From Glebionis coronaria (taxonomy: Eukaryota; Streptophyta; Magnoliopsida; Asterales; Asteraceae): DNA of 64,000 nt. A program made the translations under genes and the position numbers. The notes under the pieces were generated by a model. That model made no database searches. It was given only the letters and a program-made list of their open reading frames with translations, and was not told where the DNA came from. Positions 8,162 through 20,310 of this stretch are shown here, piece by piece. The stretch is from assembly GCA_025667525.1 (NCBI GenBank), contig CM046878.1:100827237-100891236 (forward strand). Reading direction: 5' to 3'. Positions within the stretch are counted from its first letter, which is position 1; each line of letters opens with the position of its first letter.

Positions 8162-10397
8162 TCCTTTATACCGGTTGCTTTTTGGGCCTTGTTAATCATG
8201 TAAGCCCCTTTGACCACACCATGATTTCCCTAAATGTTCACATTTTGAGGGGATCGAGTCGAGCTCATGACTCGGTAATCAAAAACGAGGTGCCTCGTGG
8301 GGGAGATCCCATGCTTATCTTTATGCTTTATTATTCACTAATAAGGGGACTTGTACCCTTCCAACTCGTTGTCTCGTGGTTGTTTGTGATTGTGTTATCT
8401 AGATCATCATCATCGTCTACGATTGAAGACTCTCGTGTTCGTTTACGTGAGCCTCCATCGTTCGTTTGAAGAAGTTTTTCACGATTCCATGACATATCCT
8501 TTATTGTTCTAACAATTATCTTTTAGCATAATTAATAAACGGCTTTAGATATATTGTTGATCACCCTTTCCATGCTAGATCCTAAGCATTCGATTCTTCG
8601 TCTCTAGTATGGGGGTGCTCCACCTTTAGACTCGAAACATTGAGGACAATGTTTACTTTTAGTATGGGGGGGTGAATAGGGACTTGCTTTGCTACGCCCT
8701 CACGTTTTCCAATTTTCAATGTTTTGTTTTGCTAATAAGGCTAAAAATAGCCAAATTTTAAAATTTTTCTTTGTTTTCATAAGTGTTTTTAAGACACAAA
8801 TGTATATTTTCCGATGGGTAGAATAAGAGTTAATTTTTGACTTGATGGGCATTTGGAGCCTTTACATTCCTTAACCCGCTCAATTCAAGTTTTGCTAGAC
8901 TTTTATATAGGGAGCTTTAAAACGCAAAAGTCTTAATTCATTCGGGTTAAGAACAAGAACTTTTCGCAAGTTCCTATAATTGATTCTAGAAAGTCACTTA
9001 TCAAGGGAACTTTAAAACGCATTCTCTAAACTTGAAAAAGTCCAAGAAAGTGCAAGATCCTATAGGTGGCTTGAAAACCCAAAACTTTGATTTGATATAG
9101 TCTTAATGAAAGCTAATCCAAATTTGGCTTAATTTTGACTTGCACGGCTAAGTATTCACGAGTCTCTTTAATTAGAGGTCTTTAAATAGTGAAGAACGAG
9201 AAATGATAGAGTTAGACAAGTGATCATGCTAAACGTAGAACATGAAAGTGTTCTTTCAAAAACTCATGTGTTTTTAATTGTGGCTTTTTCTTCCCATAAG
9301 ATCAATGCATTAGGAATAAAACATAATTGCAATAAGTAAGGTCGTACGATTTGAAAGGTTACTTAGCCTCTAGCGCAAGATCGTTTAAAAGTTGCTCGGG
9401 GTTGAATAGAGTTCATAGCCAAGGCATAACTTATTGAAACGGGACGCGAAGATTGGCGATCATCCAAAAAGGCCCTAACAAGGCATGAGGAGCTCTATTT
9501 TTGCTAAAGATCCAAAGATGATGTGAAGTATCATTGTTCCAAAATCAATATGAAGGATCGAGACACACGACGAGAAGCTATTACTCCCCTAAAGAATGGA
9601 GAAAGTCTATCCAAAAAGACCCTAATAAGGTATGAGGATAAATATATCCAAGTCCGAAAAGGAGGCGGATCGTTGTATATCAAAATCCAAAGTAAAGATT
9701 GAAGAAAAATGATGAAGTCGTGGTCCTATATGAAGAATCTCTCAAAAAAACGTCAAGTGAAGAAATTCCAAACATATGAAGAGAAGACCATTATTTCAAG
9801 AACGTCTTCCCAAGATTTGAAGTATGAAGTACATGCCAAATATCGGTCCGAGAAAGGTCTCAAATCGTGAAACGAGTTATGCCAAGATATGAACTTAAGG
9901 AGATACACGAGAAGCCGTTTTAAAAGATTTTGTCCTTCGGCTAACTATTGATCAAATCGTGCTACTTTGCTTTCGGACTAATAACTACTCAAATAAGTCA
10001 ATATGAATCACTTGTGATCCATGACAAATAGATAAAAAATGCTAGTAACCCATTTCCTTTTATAATAACTAGGATTGCGGGGAGAAAAAGTATTACACAA
10101 TTTGGACGTATGAGTAGTGTTAGCATTGTGACTTGTACCAACAATGATCTTGTTTTTGCACTTAGCATGGAATGTATGACAATCAAGGATGACGAAATTT
10201 ACTCTAAGGGACATTAACTTGTTTCTATTCTTTGACCCTAAAAGTCACATTTTGGTGATGAAAATCATACATTATGTCTTTACACAATCTCGTAGTATGT
10301 TGCAAGTCTTTTACTCTTCAATAAAGGTTAATAAAATTGAACTTTGGTGATGCTTAGATACTTTATTCTAGCATTGCGTGAGGGCACGGCAATGGCT
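8162..10397 (+). other. Element A 3' non-coding region
   Basis: No supported gene. It is related to 59223-61033 of element B, most strongly around 8251-8310 (two short hairpins, CGAGTC/GACTCG and CGAGG/CCTCG) and around 8635-8680 (GAAACATTGAGGACAATG followed by a PPT-like TAGTATGGGGG). A partial internal repeat around CCAAAAAGGCCCTAA is seen at about 9465-9490 and 9610-9635. There is no envelope-like frame, which some Athila elements carry here. Confidence 0.7.
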
Positions 10398-10410
10398 TAG
10401 TATGGGGGAG
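10398..10410 (+). promoter_or_regulatory. Polypurine tract, element A
   Basis: TAGTATGGGGGAG abuts the 3' LTR start. The identical 13-mer precedes the 3' LTR of element B at 61034-61046. Confidence 0.88.
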
Positions 10411-13400
10411 TGATGAGATGGCATTTATACATGATCTCATCGTTCTTTTCGGGCTTTAAATGCACTAAAATGTCATAAAATACCATATATATGCTTGTGT
10501 TTGTTTACTTGTGTATTTTAGGTATGGATATCGTGAAAAAGACAAAAGATCACAAGATACAAAGAAAAACGGACACGAGAAACGAAGCCGTACAAAGAAC
10601 CGGGCCCTAATCATGGAATTTTCATCAAATACCCTTGAAGACTTGAAGACAATACAAGATTGATCATCCAAGAATGAAGAAATGACAACTTAAAACCCTT
10701 GTATATTAATAATTACAAGTTTGGTCCCTTAAGTTTGTCAAAATTGCAAAAAGGTCCTTCAACTTTGAAGAAATGGCAAGATTGGTCCCTCAACAAATTC
10801 AAATTGCCAATTATGGTCCCTCATGAAGTTTAAGAGACATTGAAGACCTTTGAAGATCAACTTTGTCCAAGTTCAGCCCTTGAAATACTCAAAATAGCAA
10901 GAATAGTCCTTGGAAACATTTTGGAGAAAGTTTGTGCCAAAAGTGTCAATTGATGGAAGATATTAACAAAGGAAAGGAGATTTTAAGGCTGGAAATCTTT
11001 AAAGGCCAAAAAAACCAAAAACCAAGGACCAAAAGTGACAAGGCTGAAACATTTAAATAAAAATGCGCCTAACACCCAACAAACCCCCAATTTCGGATCA
11101 AATAGAGCACTATTCACCTTCTTACCACCCCAGATTTTACCCTCACTTTTACTTGGGTAAAACTCAATTAAACCTTCACACACTTAATTCACACACTCAC
11201 AAACCTATCCCACTCCTAAAAACCTGCATCCCACTCATGTGCACCAAAACCCCAATTCCCCAATCCACCAATCACATCATTCCTTAGCCTCCAAGACTAG
11301 TGACGTGGCAAATTGAACGTCCAAGATGATATGCTTGCTCACAAAGCAAAATTTAAAGGCCAAGATCAAATGGACAGCTCATATGCACTCAAAATCACTC
11401 AAGGGCACATTTGGGATTTTCTTATGATTAGGGTTTTATGTTTTTATGCTTCTAGGATGTTCTATAGGCTCTATAAAAGGAGACCCAAGTTGTGGTGATC
11501 CCTTTGTTCCAGTTTTTAATCTCTCACATGTAATTCCTTTTTAAAGAAATAAAAAGTTTGGTTTTTGAAATATTCAAGTGTAATTCCTTTTTTATTGTTT
11601 TTAAAAGTTTGTGTGTTGTGAGGAGATTGATTCTGAGTTCCACTTTGTTTATTGGTTAAGCAACTTTGATTTTCAAAGTTGTTTAAGGTTTTGAGATTTT
11701 GAGAGATTTTGGTAAAATCTTCTCAAAAGGTTTTTGGTGTTAGGAGTTCATGTTTGTTGGTGATTTAAGTGTTATAGAAACATTTTAAGAAGATTAAAAA
11801 GGTTTTGGAAGAGTTTTAAAAAGAAAAAGAAAAAAAAAGAATCATATCATATCTTATTATTTTTGTTCTTGTTTCTTTGTTTTGTGTTCAAATAGGTTGA
11901 AGGCTTGTTGATTTAGTTCAGCTCCAACCCGGGTTGGATTGGAGGAGGATTTTCATCCTCTAGGTTCTTGGATGTAAGAACCTAAGGTATCTTCCTTTTA
12001 CCTTGAAAAAGTTCAAAAATAGCTAGTTGTATGATATTATTTGATTATGTGTTTAAGTGTGATTTAGCTGTTGATTTGATGTTATTTTGAGTTGATATAC
12101 ATGTTATGAAGCTTTGATATCAATTTGGTAGCTTTTGTAAGCATGTTGGTATGTTAAAAGTTGGTTTTTAGATTTTAAAAGGGTGTTTGGCAACAGGTTT
12201 AAGCAGGACATCTAGATTTGTTTTGATAATTAAAAGGTGTTAGATTGCTTGTTTAGGGTTGATTAAGGTTATTAGTAAGTAGTTAATTAGTTTGGAACAA
12301 GATTTGAACAAGTTTGTTGAGTTTAAAAGGTAAAAAGGGTGTTAAAAATCTGCATAGGTGTTGATTTGCTTGATTTGTGATGAACTTTGTGCATGATCTT
12401 TGATTGTTGATCTTTGATTCTTGTTGTTATTTGTGTGTTATTGACTCCTTGTGCTTCATTGAGCACAAGGGTGCCCATATTGTTCCAACAATATCTCCAA
12501 ACAAAGCTAATTGCCAAGTCCTCTTGGCTTGTATCATACTTGGAAAAAGCTTGAACATCAGCAAAACAGCACTTACAACCAGGTCCGTCATACAAGTTGC
12601 GCCGCAAGGCCAACTTGTTGCGGCGCAACACAAGGAGCTGCAGATTTTGGTTTTCCCGTTTCACAAGTTGCGGCGCAAGACAGAAGCATTGCGGCGCAAC
12701 TGAAGGTTCTGCTGATCTTGGTGATCTCGCAACACTTGTTGCGGCGCAAGACCCACCTAGTTGCGGCGCAACTAAGTGTTTTAGTATTATTTTATTAATT
12801 AATTTTCAAAATTTTATTTTTCTTTCTTTTTCATTTTTCCTAGGTTCTTTGTCATTAATTGGGACTATTTCCATTTTTAGATTATTTTTATAACTTTTAG
12901 ATTTATTTTTATAATTATTTTAAGTTTAATTAGTTTTTAATTACTTTTAATCATTTTTAGAGTTTTAAAAATAGTTTTAATAAGTTTTAATTTTTAGAAA
13001 ATTACTTTTTAGTCTTATAATAATATAAGTTGAGTAATTATTCAATAAAATCATATTTTTGACATTTGAATTAATTAAATTTAATTTTAGGGCTTTAATT
13101 AGCATTTAAAATTAATTATTTAATTAATAAAAGGTTTTAAAATATCTTTATTGGATTTTTGTCTTTATTTATATTATTTTAGACTTGTTTTAGTCTTTTA
13201 ATCTTTTTCTTGATTTTGTTTTTTTTTGGTTTTAATAATTTTTAATTTTAGTGGTTTTTTCTACGGTTTTACGTTTTCGTTTTTTTTACGTCATAGTGTA
13301 ATTTCCAAGAAACCGTCATTCCATCTTATCAATATTAATCTCAAATATATACAAGTTAATTCACAACACCATACCTCCTTGGGAAACGAATCTTTTCATC

Positions 13401-13520
13401 TCTTTTAAAGTGATTTTGGGTCATTAGTGCACGGTTTTCCTAAACCGTCACTCGATACTTACCGCTCATATTTAGTTGCTTGTTTTTCCTAAAGCAAGTT
13501 ATCTAAATTTACTACAATCA
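10411..13520 (+). repeat. Element A 3' LTR
   Basis: This is a second copy of 988-4097 at constant offset 9423. It carries the TATA box at 11472-11478 and the palindrome array at 12597-12771. No substitution was noticed in the stretches compared, including homopolymer runs. Confidence 0.95.
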
Positions 13521-13525
13521 AACGT
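13521..13525. other. Target-site duplication of element A, right copy (AACGT)
   Basis: It matches 983-987 exactly and proves that the flanking sequence is one interrupted LTR. Confidence 0.95.
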
Positions 13526-13945
13526 TTTTATAAATTATGAATCAACGTCACAAAACGAATCCAATAAAAATTGTCTCATCAAAAACGGAGTTCGAAAACG
13601 TAAATACGTAATCCTAAGGTTTCTGGTTTAGTCGTAAAGGACGTTAAAATAAAATCGTAAGTCCTAATCTCTTCTCGTAAATTTGTGAGTTTATGAACCA
13701 ACACAAATTTAAAACTCCAAAATAATATTCACGGATAAATTTATTTTCTGAAATGTCGGACTGTCACCAAAGACGGTGTATGTAAACGTAAGCACGTAAC
13801 GTAGAATCCTCCGGTTTAGACGTAGTCGATGCTACTCCAAGACGTAAATCCAAATTTCTTCCCAAAAATAAGTGAGTTCATAAAATAATATTTTCAAATA
13901 AATATTGCGAATAAAATATCAACCATAAATTGACGGATTGTCACA
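13526..13945 (-). repeat. Family-D Ty3 LTR, reverse orientation, right part
   Basis: It continues 1-987 and matches 36296-36728. It ends in ...GGATTGTCACA, the reverse complement of the family LTR start TGTGACAATCC. The following TAAAG may be half of its target duplication; the other half lies outside the window. Confidence 0.85.
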
Positions 13946-15058
13946 TAAAGAACTTATACTAAGCTTATTGGACTTAAAATAGGTAAGTAGGTAAAACTAG
14001 TAAACTAGTAAAAAGTTACCAATACGTAAACACTAAAATGAGTAAACAAGGATATATAAACCCACTTGATCATCATCATATGTACAAAGTCATCATATGT
14101 ATATTGTTATTTTGATAAAAGTCATTAGACAAGAGTCTAAGACCGATTATTATTTATATAGGTTTCCGTGACCGAAGCACGCCCGTAGCCGATAATCCGC
14201 CTTTCATTATCAACGTGAGTCTATAGCCTCGCTTTATACTAGTTATTAAATGATTTTAAACCCGCGAGGGGGAATACATGTTTTATAAACATAGAACACA
14301 AGATTTCTATGGTATGCTTTGTCCCTCTATGAATGGACCCGTGGTTGCCTTTAAATTGCATTAAGTGATTGCCTTTGTTAAAACGTCAATTATGGACCGT
14401 TAATTTACCTATGATGGGTTACCGCTAGTAAAATTAATAGATCTATGGGGGAAGCCGCCCCGGTTCAGTTTTTGTGGACTTGTCATAGAAGCTTAGGCCC
14501 GACCTCCACACTGTTTGAACATATTGTATTGAGAAGTCAGGTATACGGCAATGTACCAATAATCTGGAGGTAACCGAAAATTAATAAATCTATCGTCTTA
14601 TTAGACTGATATGGGAGTGTCTAAGGGCTCGGTTCCATGAGGTTATTGCAATTTATGCTATATACAATTATCATTGTTGATGAAAAATATTATTTGATGC
14701 TTATAAGCATGCCACAAACTTATAATCTTTGCTTGTGTTCAAAAAAACCTATAGATTCACTCTGCATTTTTGCTGATCGTTTTACTCACATGTATTTCAG
14801 GTAATCAAGAAGTGGAAGCTTGGAGGTCACGGCGAATGAAGTTGTGCACTGCTTTTGTTGTTCAAACTCTTTGATTCATTTATCGTTCCATTTTCAAAAC
14901 AAACCAATATGTTGTTTAAACTTATCTTTTGGTAACGATTACTTGGGACTACGCTACTCTGACAAATGTTTTAGGAACGATAAATCTAAAACGTCTCTTT
15001 TTGAGTCGTTCTTTATAAATTATGTGTTGTTATATCATTGTTTAGCACCCAAAGATGT
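13946..15058 (+). repeat. Fragment F: forward LTR piece of a D-related Ty3 subfamily
   Basis: Stretches around 14055-14280 align with 29866-30110 of the D LTR (for example the TAAACCCACTTGATCATC region and CCCGCGAGGG), and 14755-14820 with 30860-30930. The rest is strongly diverged. Both ends are cut: the left by the reverse D LTR, the right by the truncated LTR of E. The one open frame (14820-15128) crosses the junction and looks spurious. Confidence 0.6.
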
Positions 15059-16157
15059 ATTTATGTTGTGTAGATCCAAGTTACATGTGTACACTTGGAT
15101 ATGTGTTTTATTGAGTTCTAATAGGTAAGAGTTGTGATTTCTCACTAAACTATAAAGTGATGTGGTTGTGTCTTGTGAGTTCTCACTAAACTATAAAGTG
15201 ATGTGGTTGTGTCTTGTGAGTTCTCACTAAACTATAAAGTGATGTAGTTATGTCTAGTGAAGTTCTCACTTAGCTTCAAAGTGAAGAGTCGTGAAAATTG
15301 GTTCTACCTTTCGATTAGAACTCGACATCTAGCCTTGTGTCCTAAAATGATGAAGTAGGCAACGTTGTGAAGATTGGTTCTACCTTTCGATTAGAACTCG
15401 ACATCTAGCCTTGTGTCGTTAAATGGTGAAGTGGGCAATGTTGTGTAGATTGGTCCTACCTAAGATTAGGACTCGACATCTAGCTTAGTGTCGGAAATGT
15501 GTAAGCGACATGTATGGTTTTCTCCGCATTGAAAGGAGTTTTGTTGACTAGTGAAGTAACTCTCGAGTAAGGTGTACTCGAGGAGTGGAGTAGGGCGAAG
15601 AGGAGCTTCGTGACTGAACCACTATAAATCATCGTGTCGCTACTTTCCTTTACATTTATGTCTTTACTATTATAGATGTATTTATATGTTGTGTCTTGTG
15701 TGCATCTCATAATCTAAACATCTAAGTTGCGGAAAAGCTAAGGCTTAGTACGTGTGTGCTTCGTGTTTAGATTATGGTCAAGTGTGCATCCTTTAGTCTA
15801 AACATCTTAGTTGCGGAAAAGCTAAGGCTTAGTACGTCTGTGTTTAGTGTTTAGACTATTGCTTGATTTACACTTGATTTGATGTGTTTGTGTGTTTCCT
15901 TACTTATAGTTATTATCTATTACAAACACATCTCATATCTAGTCAAGCTTAATCGAGAATTTGATACAAACGATTGTCAAGGATTACAACGTATTAATAT
16001 TTGGCATCCACTATAGGCGGTTCTTTATTGAGCCCACGGTTCTTTATTGATAAGGAACCGCGGTGGTATTTAAGGAACCACGGCCAGTGGAATAAATGAA
16101 ATGTTTTGAAAATGAACTAGAAACTATTCAACCCCCCCCCCCCTTCTAGTTTCTACA
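15059..16157 (+). repeat. Element E first LTR, 5'-truncated
   Basis: It is homologous to 22374-23463. U3, the TATA box and most of the R-side repeats are missing. It keeps three copies of a roughly 52-bp repeat (15137-15265), two to three copies of a roughly 80-bp repeat (15295-15490) and a duplicated AAGCTAAGGCTTAGTACGTG motif. A run of C at about 16132-16143 is longer than in the second LTR. It ends TTCTACA. Confidence 0.82.
16007..16091. repeat. Nested palindrome module, class 1 (LTR 1 of E)
   Basis: Outer arms TCCACT/AGTGGA and half-sites GGCGGTTC and GGAACCACGG flank a core hairpin at 16034-16063 (CCACGGTTCTTTAT / ATAAGGAACCGCGG, loop TG). It lies 66 bp before the LTR end. Confidence 0.85.
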
Positions 16158-16159
16158 AT

Positions 16160-16175
16160 TGGTATTAGAGCGAGG
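16160..16175 (+). promoter_or_regulatory. Primer-binding site (tRNA-Met type), element E copy 1
   Basis: TGGTATTAGAGCGAGG starts two bases after the LTR end. It matches the usual plant copia PBS TGGTATCAGAGC with one change. Copy 2 (23466 on) reads TGGTGTCAGCGCGAGG. Confidence 0.8.
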
Positions 16176-16524
16176 TTATTCAAGATCTTTGAAGTATATT
16201 GTACTTTAAAGCTTGGATCGATCTTTGCTCTCTTTTTCAAAACAACTGGTTTTTAAAATGAAAACGGTTTTTAAAAATAGAGACGATATTTGTATCAAAT
16301 TGTTCATGAAGAGTGATTACTTATGAAATGTGTTTTGTTGCTTCATTCGTACAAGTTTTGGTGTTAAATAATCTTTGTATAATAGCTTGAATTAAATCTT
16401 TTCATGTTTGGAAGTATAAAAATCTTTTGTGTCATAATTAACTCTAAAATACGAGTTCTATGTGACTAAAATGATTTTTTAGATTCCTAAGTCTTTTGTG
16501 CCAAAAACCCCATTTTTATCCTCT

Positions 16525-16584
16525 GGACGCGGTTCTTTATCAATTCCCCACGGTTCCTTATCAATAAGGAACCGCAGTCAGTCC
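16525..16584. repeat. Nested palindrome module, class 2 (internal copy 1 of E)
   Basis: Outer GGAC/GTCC, one left half-site GCGGTTC and a core CGGTTCCTTAT / ATAAGGAACCG. The right half-site is missing in this class. Confidence 0.8.
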
Positions 16585-18299
16585 GACACAGATTTTTGAA
16601 AACTTTGAAAAATCATATAAAATCAACGGTAAATCCGTAGAAGTCGTGCCACCCGTCATTTCGAACATAATTGAATTTTCTTTTAATTAAAAATGCTTCC
16701 AAACCTTTATTCAAAATTTAAAATTTGGATGGTTTCTAAGTTCCATACTTTTTCCAAAGAGCGTCGGTTTGTCGTAAAACTTGTGTTTACTCTTTTCTAT
16801 TAAGTTGAACATCTCTTGGTGATATATCTTTGAAAATTGATATATTTACAAAGTGTTAAACTTAATTAAATTTTAAATGGGTCAAAGACTATTTTCAAAT
16901 AAAATCAAGCTATGAATACTTTGTTGTATCTAACACTCAAAACATGGACGAATGCTTTTATGTGGTAAGCTAATTGTTTGTGTGTGTTTCCTTGTGTGTT
17001 ATTATTATATGTAGACATTATTAAGTGTTCCTTGCTATTTGTAGTAGTATTGCTTATATGTCTAGTCTCTTGTTCCTTGCTTGGTATTTGTTAGTATCTA
17101 GTTTTTCCTAATTAGGATGTATGCTAGATTTCTTGCATTTTAGTTGCAACATTATTTGTGCATTGCATATAGGATCAACATCTCTAGGTTTACATATGTT
17201 ATATAAACATCTTGTACACCTCGTTATGTTTATTAACACTCTTAGGTTTGAAAGCTTTGTGAGCTTGTCAAATCTTTTGATGTGGGTCGTCTTACTCGAT
17301 CATTGTCTTATTAATTCAAGTAGATTAATGTCTCACTATAAAACATGAAAAACCCTTTGAAAATCTTAGTTATTTTCTCTGAAAGGAGTGTTAGTGGGAA
17401 TCAAGAAAGATTTCAAATATATATCAATTCATTATTCAAATTATGAATATGGACTATTAATAATATACATCGGATCATAACTCACACTTGTGTTGTCGAT
17501 GGTATATTGAATATACTTGTTCAAATTATTAGACATGTTTTGTTTAATAATTGCTTATAATTCACAATGGAGTCGGTTTGAAAACTTGGATGTTTCATCC
17601 GAAATACTCAAGTAATTTACATTGCAATGCAATTTGTAAATGTGTCATTTCTGAAAGACCAATCAAAAGTGTTCCTTTGTTTTGTGTAAACATTGTTTAT
17701 ACACTCCAAAGTTATTGGCCTCAAATTCTATTAAGGTAAATAACCTTAGCAAGACTTGTTTGACAAGATTTGCAATGGTGCATTCTTAACCCTCATTAGG
17801 TTGTGCATTGTGTCGTCATGCAAGTTTCACCCTTGTTACACTACATTAGGCAAATGTAGGAATTACATTTTTTCTAACATGAGAATGACTACTAGAGAAC
17901 CTGTTGCACTAGAAATTCCATTTGACCTAACGGTTAAATTACTTCATGTGAGAAGTTGAGTTGGTGTATAACTCGTAAAAATGGTTATGCTTAGCCGTAA
18001 TTGAGCATCTCTAATGATAGTCTCATACTCAGTCTCAAAATTGATTAAATGGCTCTTCCTAATTATGACTAATGATAGCTTACATCGATGAACTTTGTAT
18101 GTCATTAGGAGTATTTTTCTCTTGTAGCCATTAGGTTTTTCTTAACTTTCTTCCTACGTGCTAATTGAACCTATGTGTTTTTCCTTTGTGTGTGTTCTAG
18201 TTTTTATTGCTCTTAAGCATGACTTTATGATAAGTTAGACTAGAAAATTAGGATTTGCTGAATTGGAAAATCCTCCATTCACCACCTAAACCAAGCCTC

Positions 18300-18373
18300 T
18301 GTAGGCGGTTCTATAAATAGACCGCGACTCCATATCAATATGGAACCGCCAGTGGAGATAAAGAACCGCGGGC
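18300..18373. repeat. Nested palindrome module, class 3 (internal copy 1 of E)
   Basis: Half-sites GGCGGTTC and GAACCGCGGGC flank a core in which CCATAT/ATATGG replaces the usual CTTAT/ATAAG. Confidence 0.75.
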
Positions 18374-18534
18374 AAAAGCTCTCAAATTCAGGTTTTCTGA
18401 AACTTCCCAATTGTTCCAACACCCTTTGGAATCTTTGTTTCAAAACTTTTATCACGACCTCATCCTTTTAAACCCTCCTTGTTAACCAAGTTCTTCACAC
18501 TTCAAACCACTCATATTTACCCTTCATTACAACC

Positions 18535-18968
18535 ATGGTTTGTACAAGAACTTCAAAATCACCCAAAACCTTTTCTTCAAAGAGGAACCTCAAAATTAAG
18601 ATTAAGTTACCCAAACTTAACTCTTCACCATTTCACGCACCTAAGAATTAGATTGTGCCCATTCTTATCTCTTCATCACCCTCACCACCTCTTGCTCCAT
18701 GCAAGACTACCTCAACACATGGCACCAACCATTCGTATGGTTCTACCTCCTCTTCATTCCAATCTAGAATGAATGAGCTAACCTCACCCTTCACTCTAGT
18801 ACTCTCTTGGATGTGACTACCCAACCTCAACCTATCCAAAGCGTTTCCATTGAGAATGACTTTGTTGAACCCTTGGTGACTTCACCTTTTACCCCACCAG
18901 ATTCACCCACATCACCCATTTCACCTTTGGAGAATATAACTCCCCCTAAACCTTTCACCACCACCTAA
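18535..18968 (+). pseudogene. Decayed short frame of element E, copy 1
   Basis: An ATG opens a basic S/T/K-rich start (MVCTRTSKSP). A stop (near 18652) and a 1-nt deletion near 18797, relative to the other copy, break it. Its continuation is P/S/T-rich. I do not recognise the protein; by position it could be a remnant of a gag-like or accessory frame. The matching frame in copy 2 is at 25914-26348. Confidence 0.4.
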
Positions 18969-19485
18969 ACGTCACAAGGCATTGTGAAAACATCTCTTAC
19001 CCACACTCTCATTCTCCACCAAATTCCACCACCACCTTGTCTTCTAATTAAGCATGTGTATTGCTTATTAATAAGTCACTTAATCTAAGCAAATCTTAGG
19101 ATTCTAGTGTAACTAAGATTAAAATTATGCTTAAGTTTAGGATTTTTTCATACATCTTTGTATGATCTTTATTCTCTTGTATTTCCTTTCATGTTTTTCA
19201 ACATGATTTTTCTTTGAGTCTTGGATCTCGTTTTTCTTGTGATCTTTCTTTTCTTATTTATTTTCTCACTCGGTTGTCAAGGAAGGTTAGATTTATATCT
19301 AATTCATCTCCAAGTAAGATTGACAACTTCAATATTTCTTTTGAAATATTCAAGTAATTTTAACTTGCAATTGCAATTGTTAAAAGTCATATCCGAAGCA
19401 TTGACTTTCAATCCATTTAGCATCTTATGTTAAATTGTTTGACCAAGTGATTTTCCTTTGAGTCGATAATCTGTTTTGGACACCT

Positions 19486-19565
19486 AATGTCCACGGTTCC
19501 TCAAATAACCTTGGGTCTCATTATTGATAATGAACCACGGACCTATTTAACGAACCGAGGCCATT
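19486..19565. repeat. Nested palindrome module, class 4 (internal copy 1 of E)
   Basis: Outer AATG/CATT, half-sites CCACGGTTCC and GAACCGAGG, core CTCATTAT / ATAATGAACC. Confidence 0.75.
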
Positions 19566-20099
19566 GAGTTCCTTGTTCATTTTGGTCTTTTTCTCTTTTG
19601 ACGAGTTTTCTTGAAGATTCCCTCTTTTCTTCTCTTTTGAATTTCTTCTCTCGTTTCGTGAAGTTATCCTTAACTTCTTTGTTGAGTCTCTCTCAATTCA
19701 TTTTAATCATGCTCTTCTAAGTCGAGTCACTTTCTTCTATTCTTTCTAAACTAAGTTGAGTCTAGCCTCACCCTTTCCTCATCATGTAATTGTTCTTTGA
19801 ACATTCATAATGATTGAGAAGAGCTACGTAACTTTGAGCATGTAGTTTATCGTATGCTAAACACCATTTGGTGTCGACAGTCATAAGCATCCTTGCCTAT
19901 AATGTCTTATATCCAGAATATTTTTTTAAAGCGTCGATTTATCCACTTTTGGTTTTCTTTTTTTGTTCAAAAATGTCTCTAGGTTGAGATATTTTTGTTC
20001 TTCTTTGTTGAGAGTTGATTGCGGTTAAAATTTACAATTAGTATGTGTGATTCCATCAATTCTAAGTTTTTAACCCCTTGAGATGATATCTTCAAATTC

Positions 20100-20310
20100 T
20101 TGGATGTTTCTTTTCTACCTCTATTCCAACAATTTTAAATTGATTTACTCAAAATCCTCTTCTTGTTTTTTTGAGAGTTGATGGTTAAATCTTGAATTTT
20201 CTTCGGTGATTCCAAAATTTCTAAGCTTTTTACCCTTTGACATATTATCATTACAATTGGTATGGATGTTTCTTTTCTACCTCTATTCCAACAATTGTGA
20301 ATTGATCTTG
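20100..20310 (+). repeat. Tandem duplication in internal region of E
   Basis: GGATGTTTCTTTTCTACCTC and the following TATTCCAACAATT occur at about 20102 and again at about 20264, with related sequence between. In copy 2, only the first unit remains because D inserted just before the second. Confidence 0.65.

Larger units (their letters stand above)
988..13520 (+). mobile_element. Element A: complete non-autonomous Athila-like LTR retrotransposon
   Basis: The 12.5-kb element has 3110-bp LTRs beginning TGATGAGA and ending ACAATCA, a PBS for tRNA-Asp, one long gag-protease frame, a PPT and a 5-bp target duplication. Every LTR landmark has the same 9423-bp offset, and I saw no difference in the LTR stretches compared, so insertion is very recent. 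It encodes no reverse transcriptase, RNase H or integrase, so mobility must have come from proteins of another element. Element B in this window shares its cis signals and is the type of partner expected. It sits in a reverse-oriented family-D LTR. Confidence 0.95.

Noticed and set aside
8095..8469. 124-codon frame downstream of the A polyprotein as an envelope-like gene
   Set aside because: Overlaps the polyprotein end and the conserved hairpin block; lacks a signal peptide or convincing membrane pattern; broken in B.
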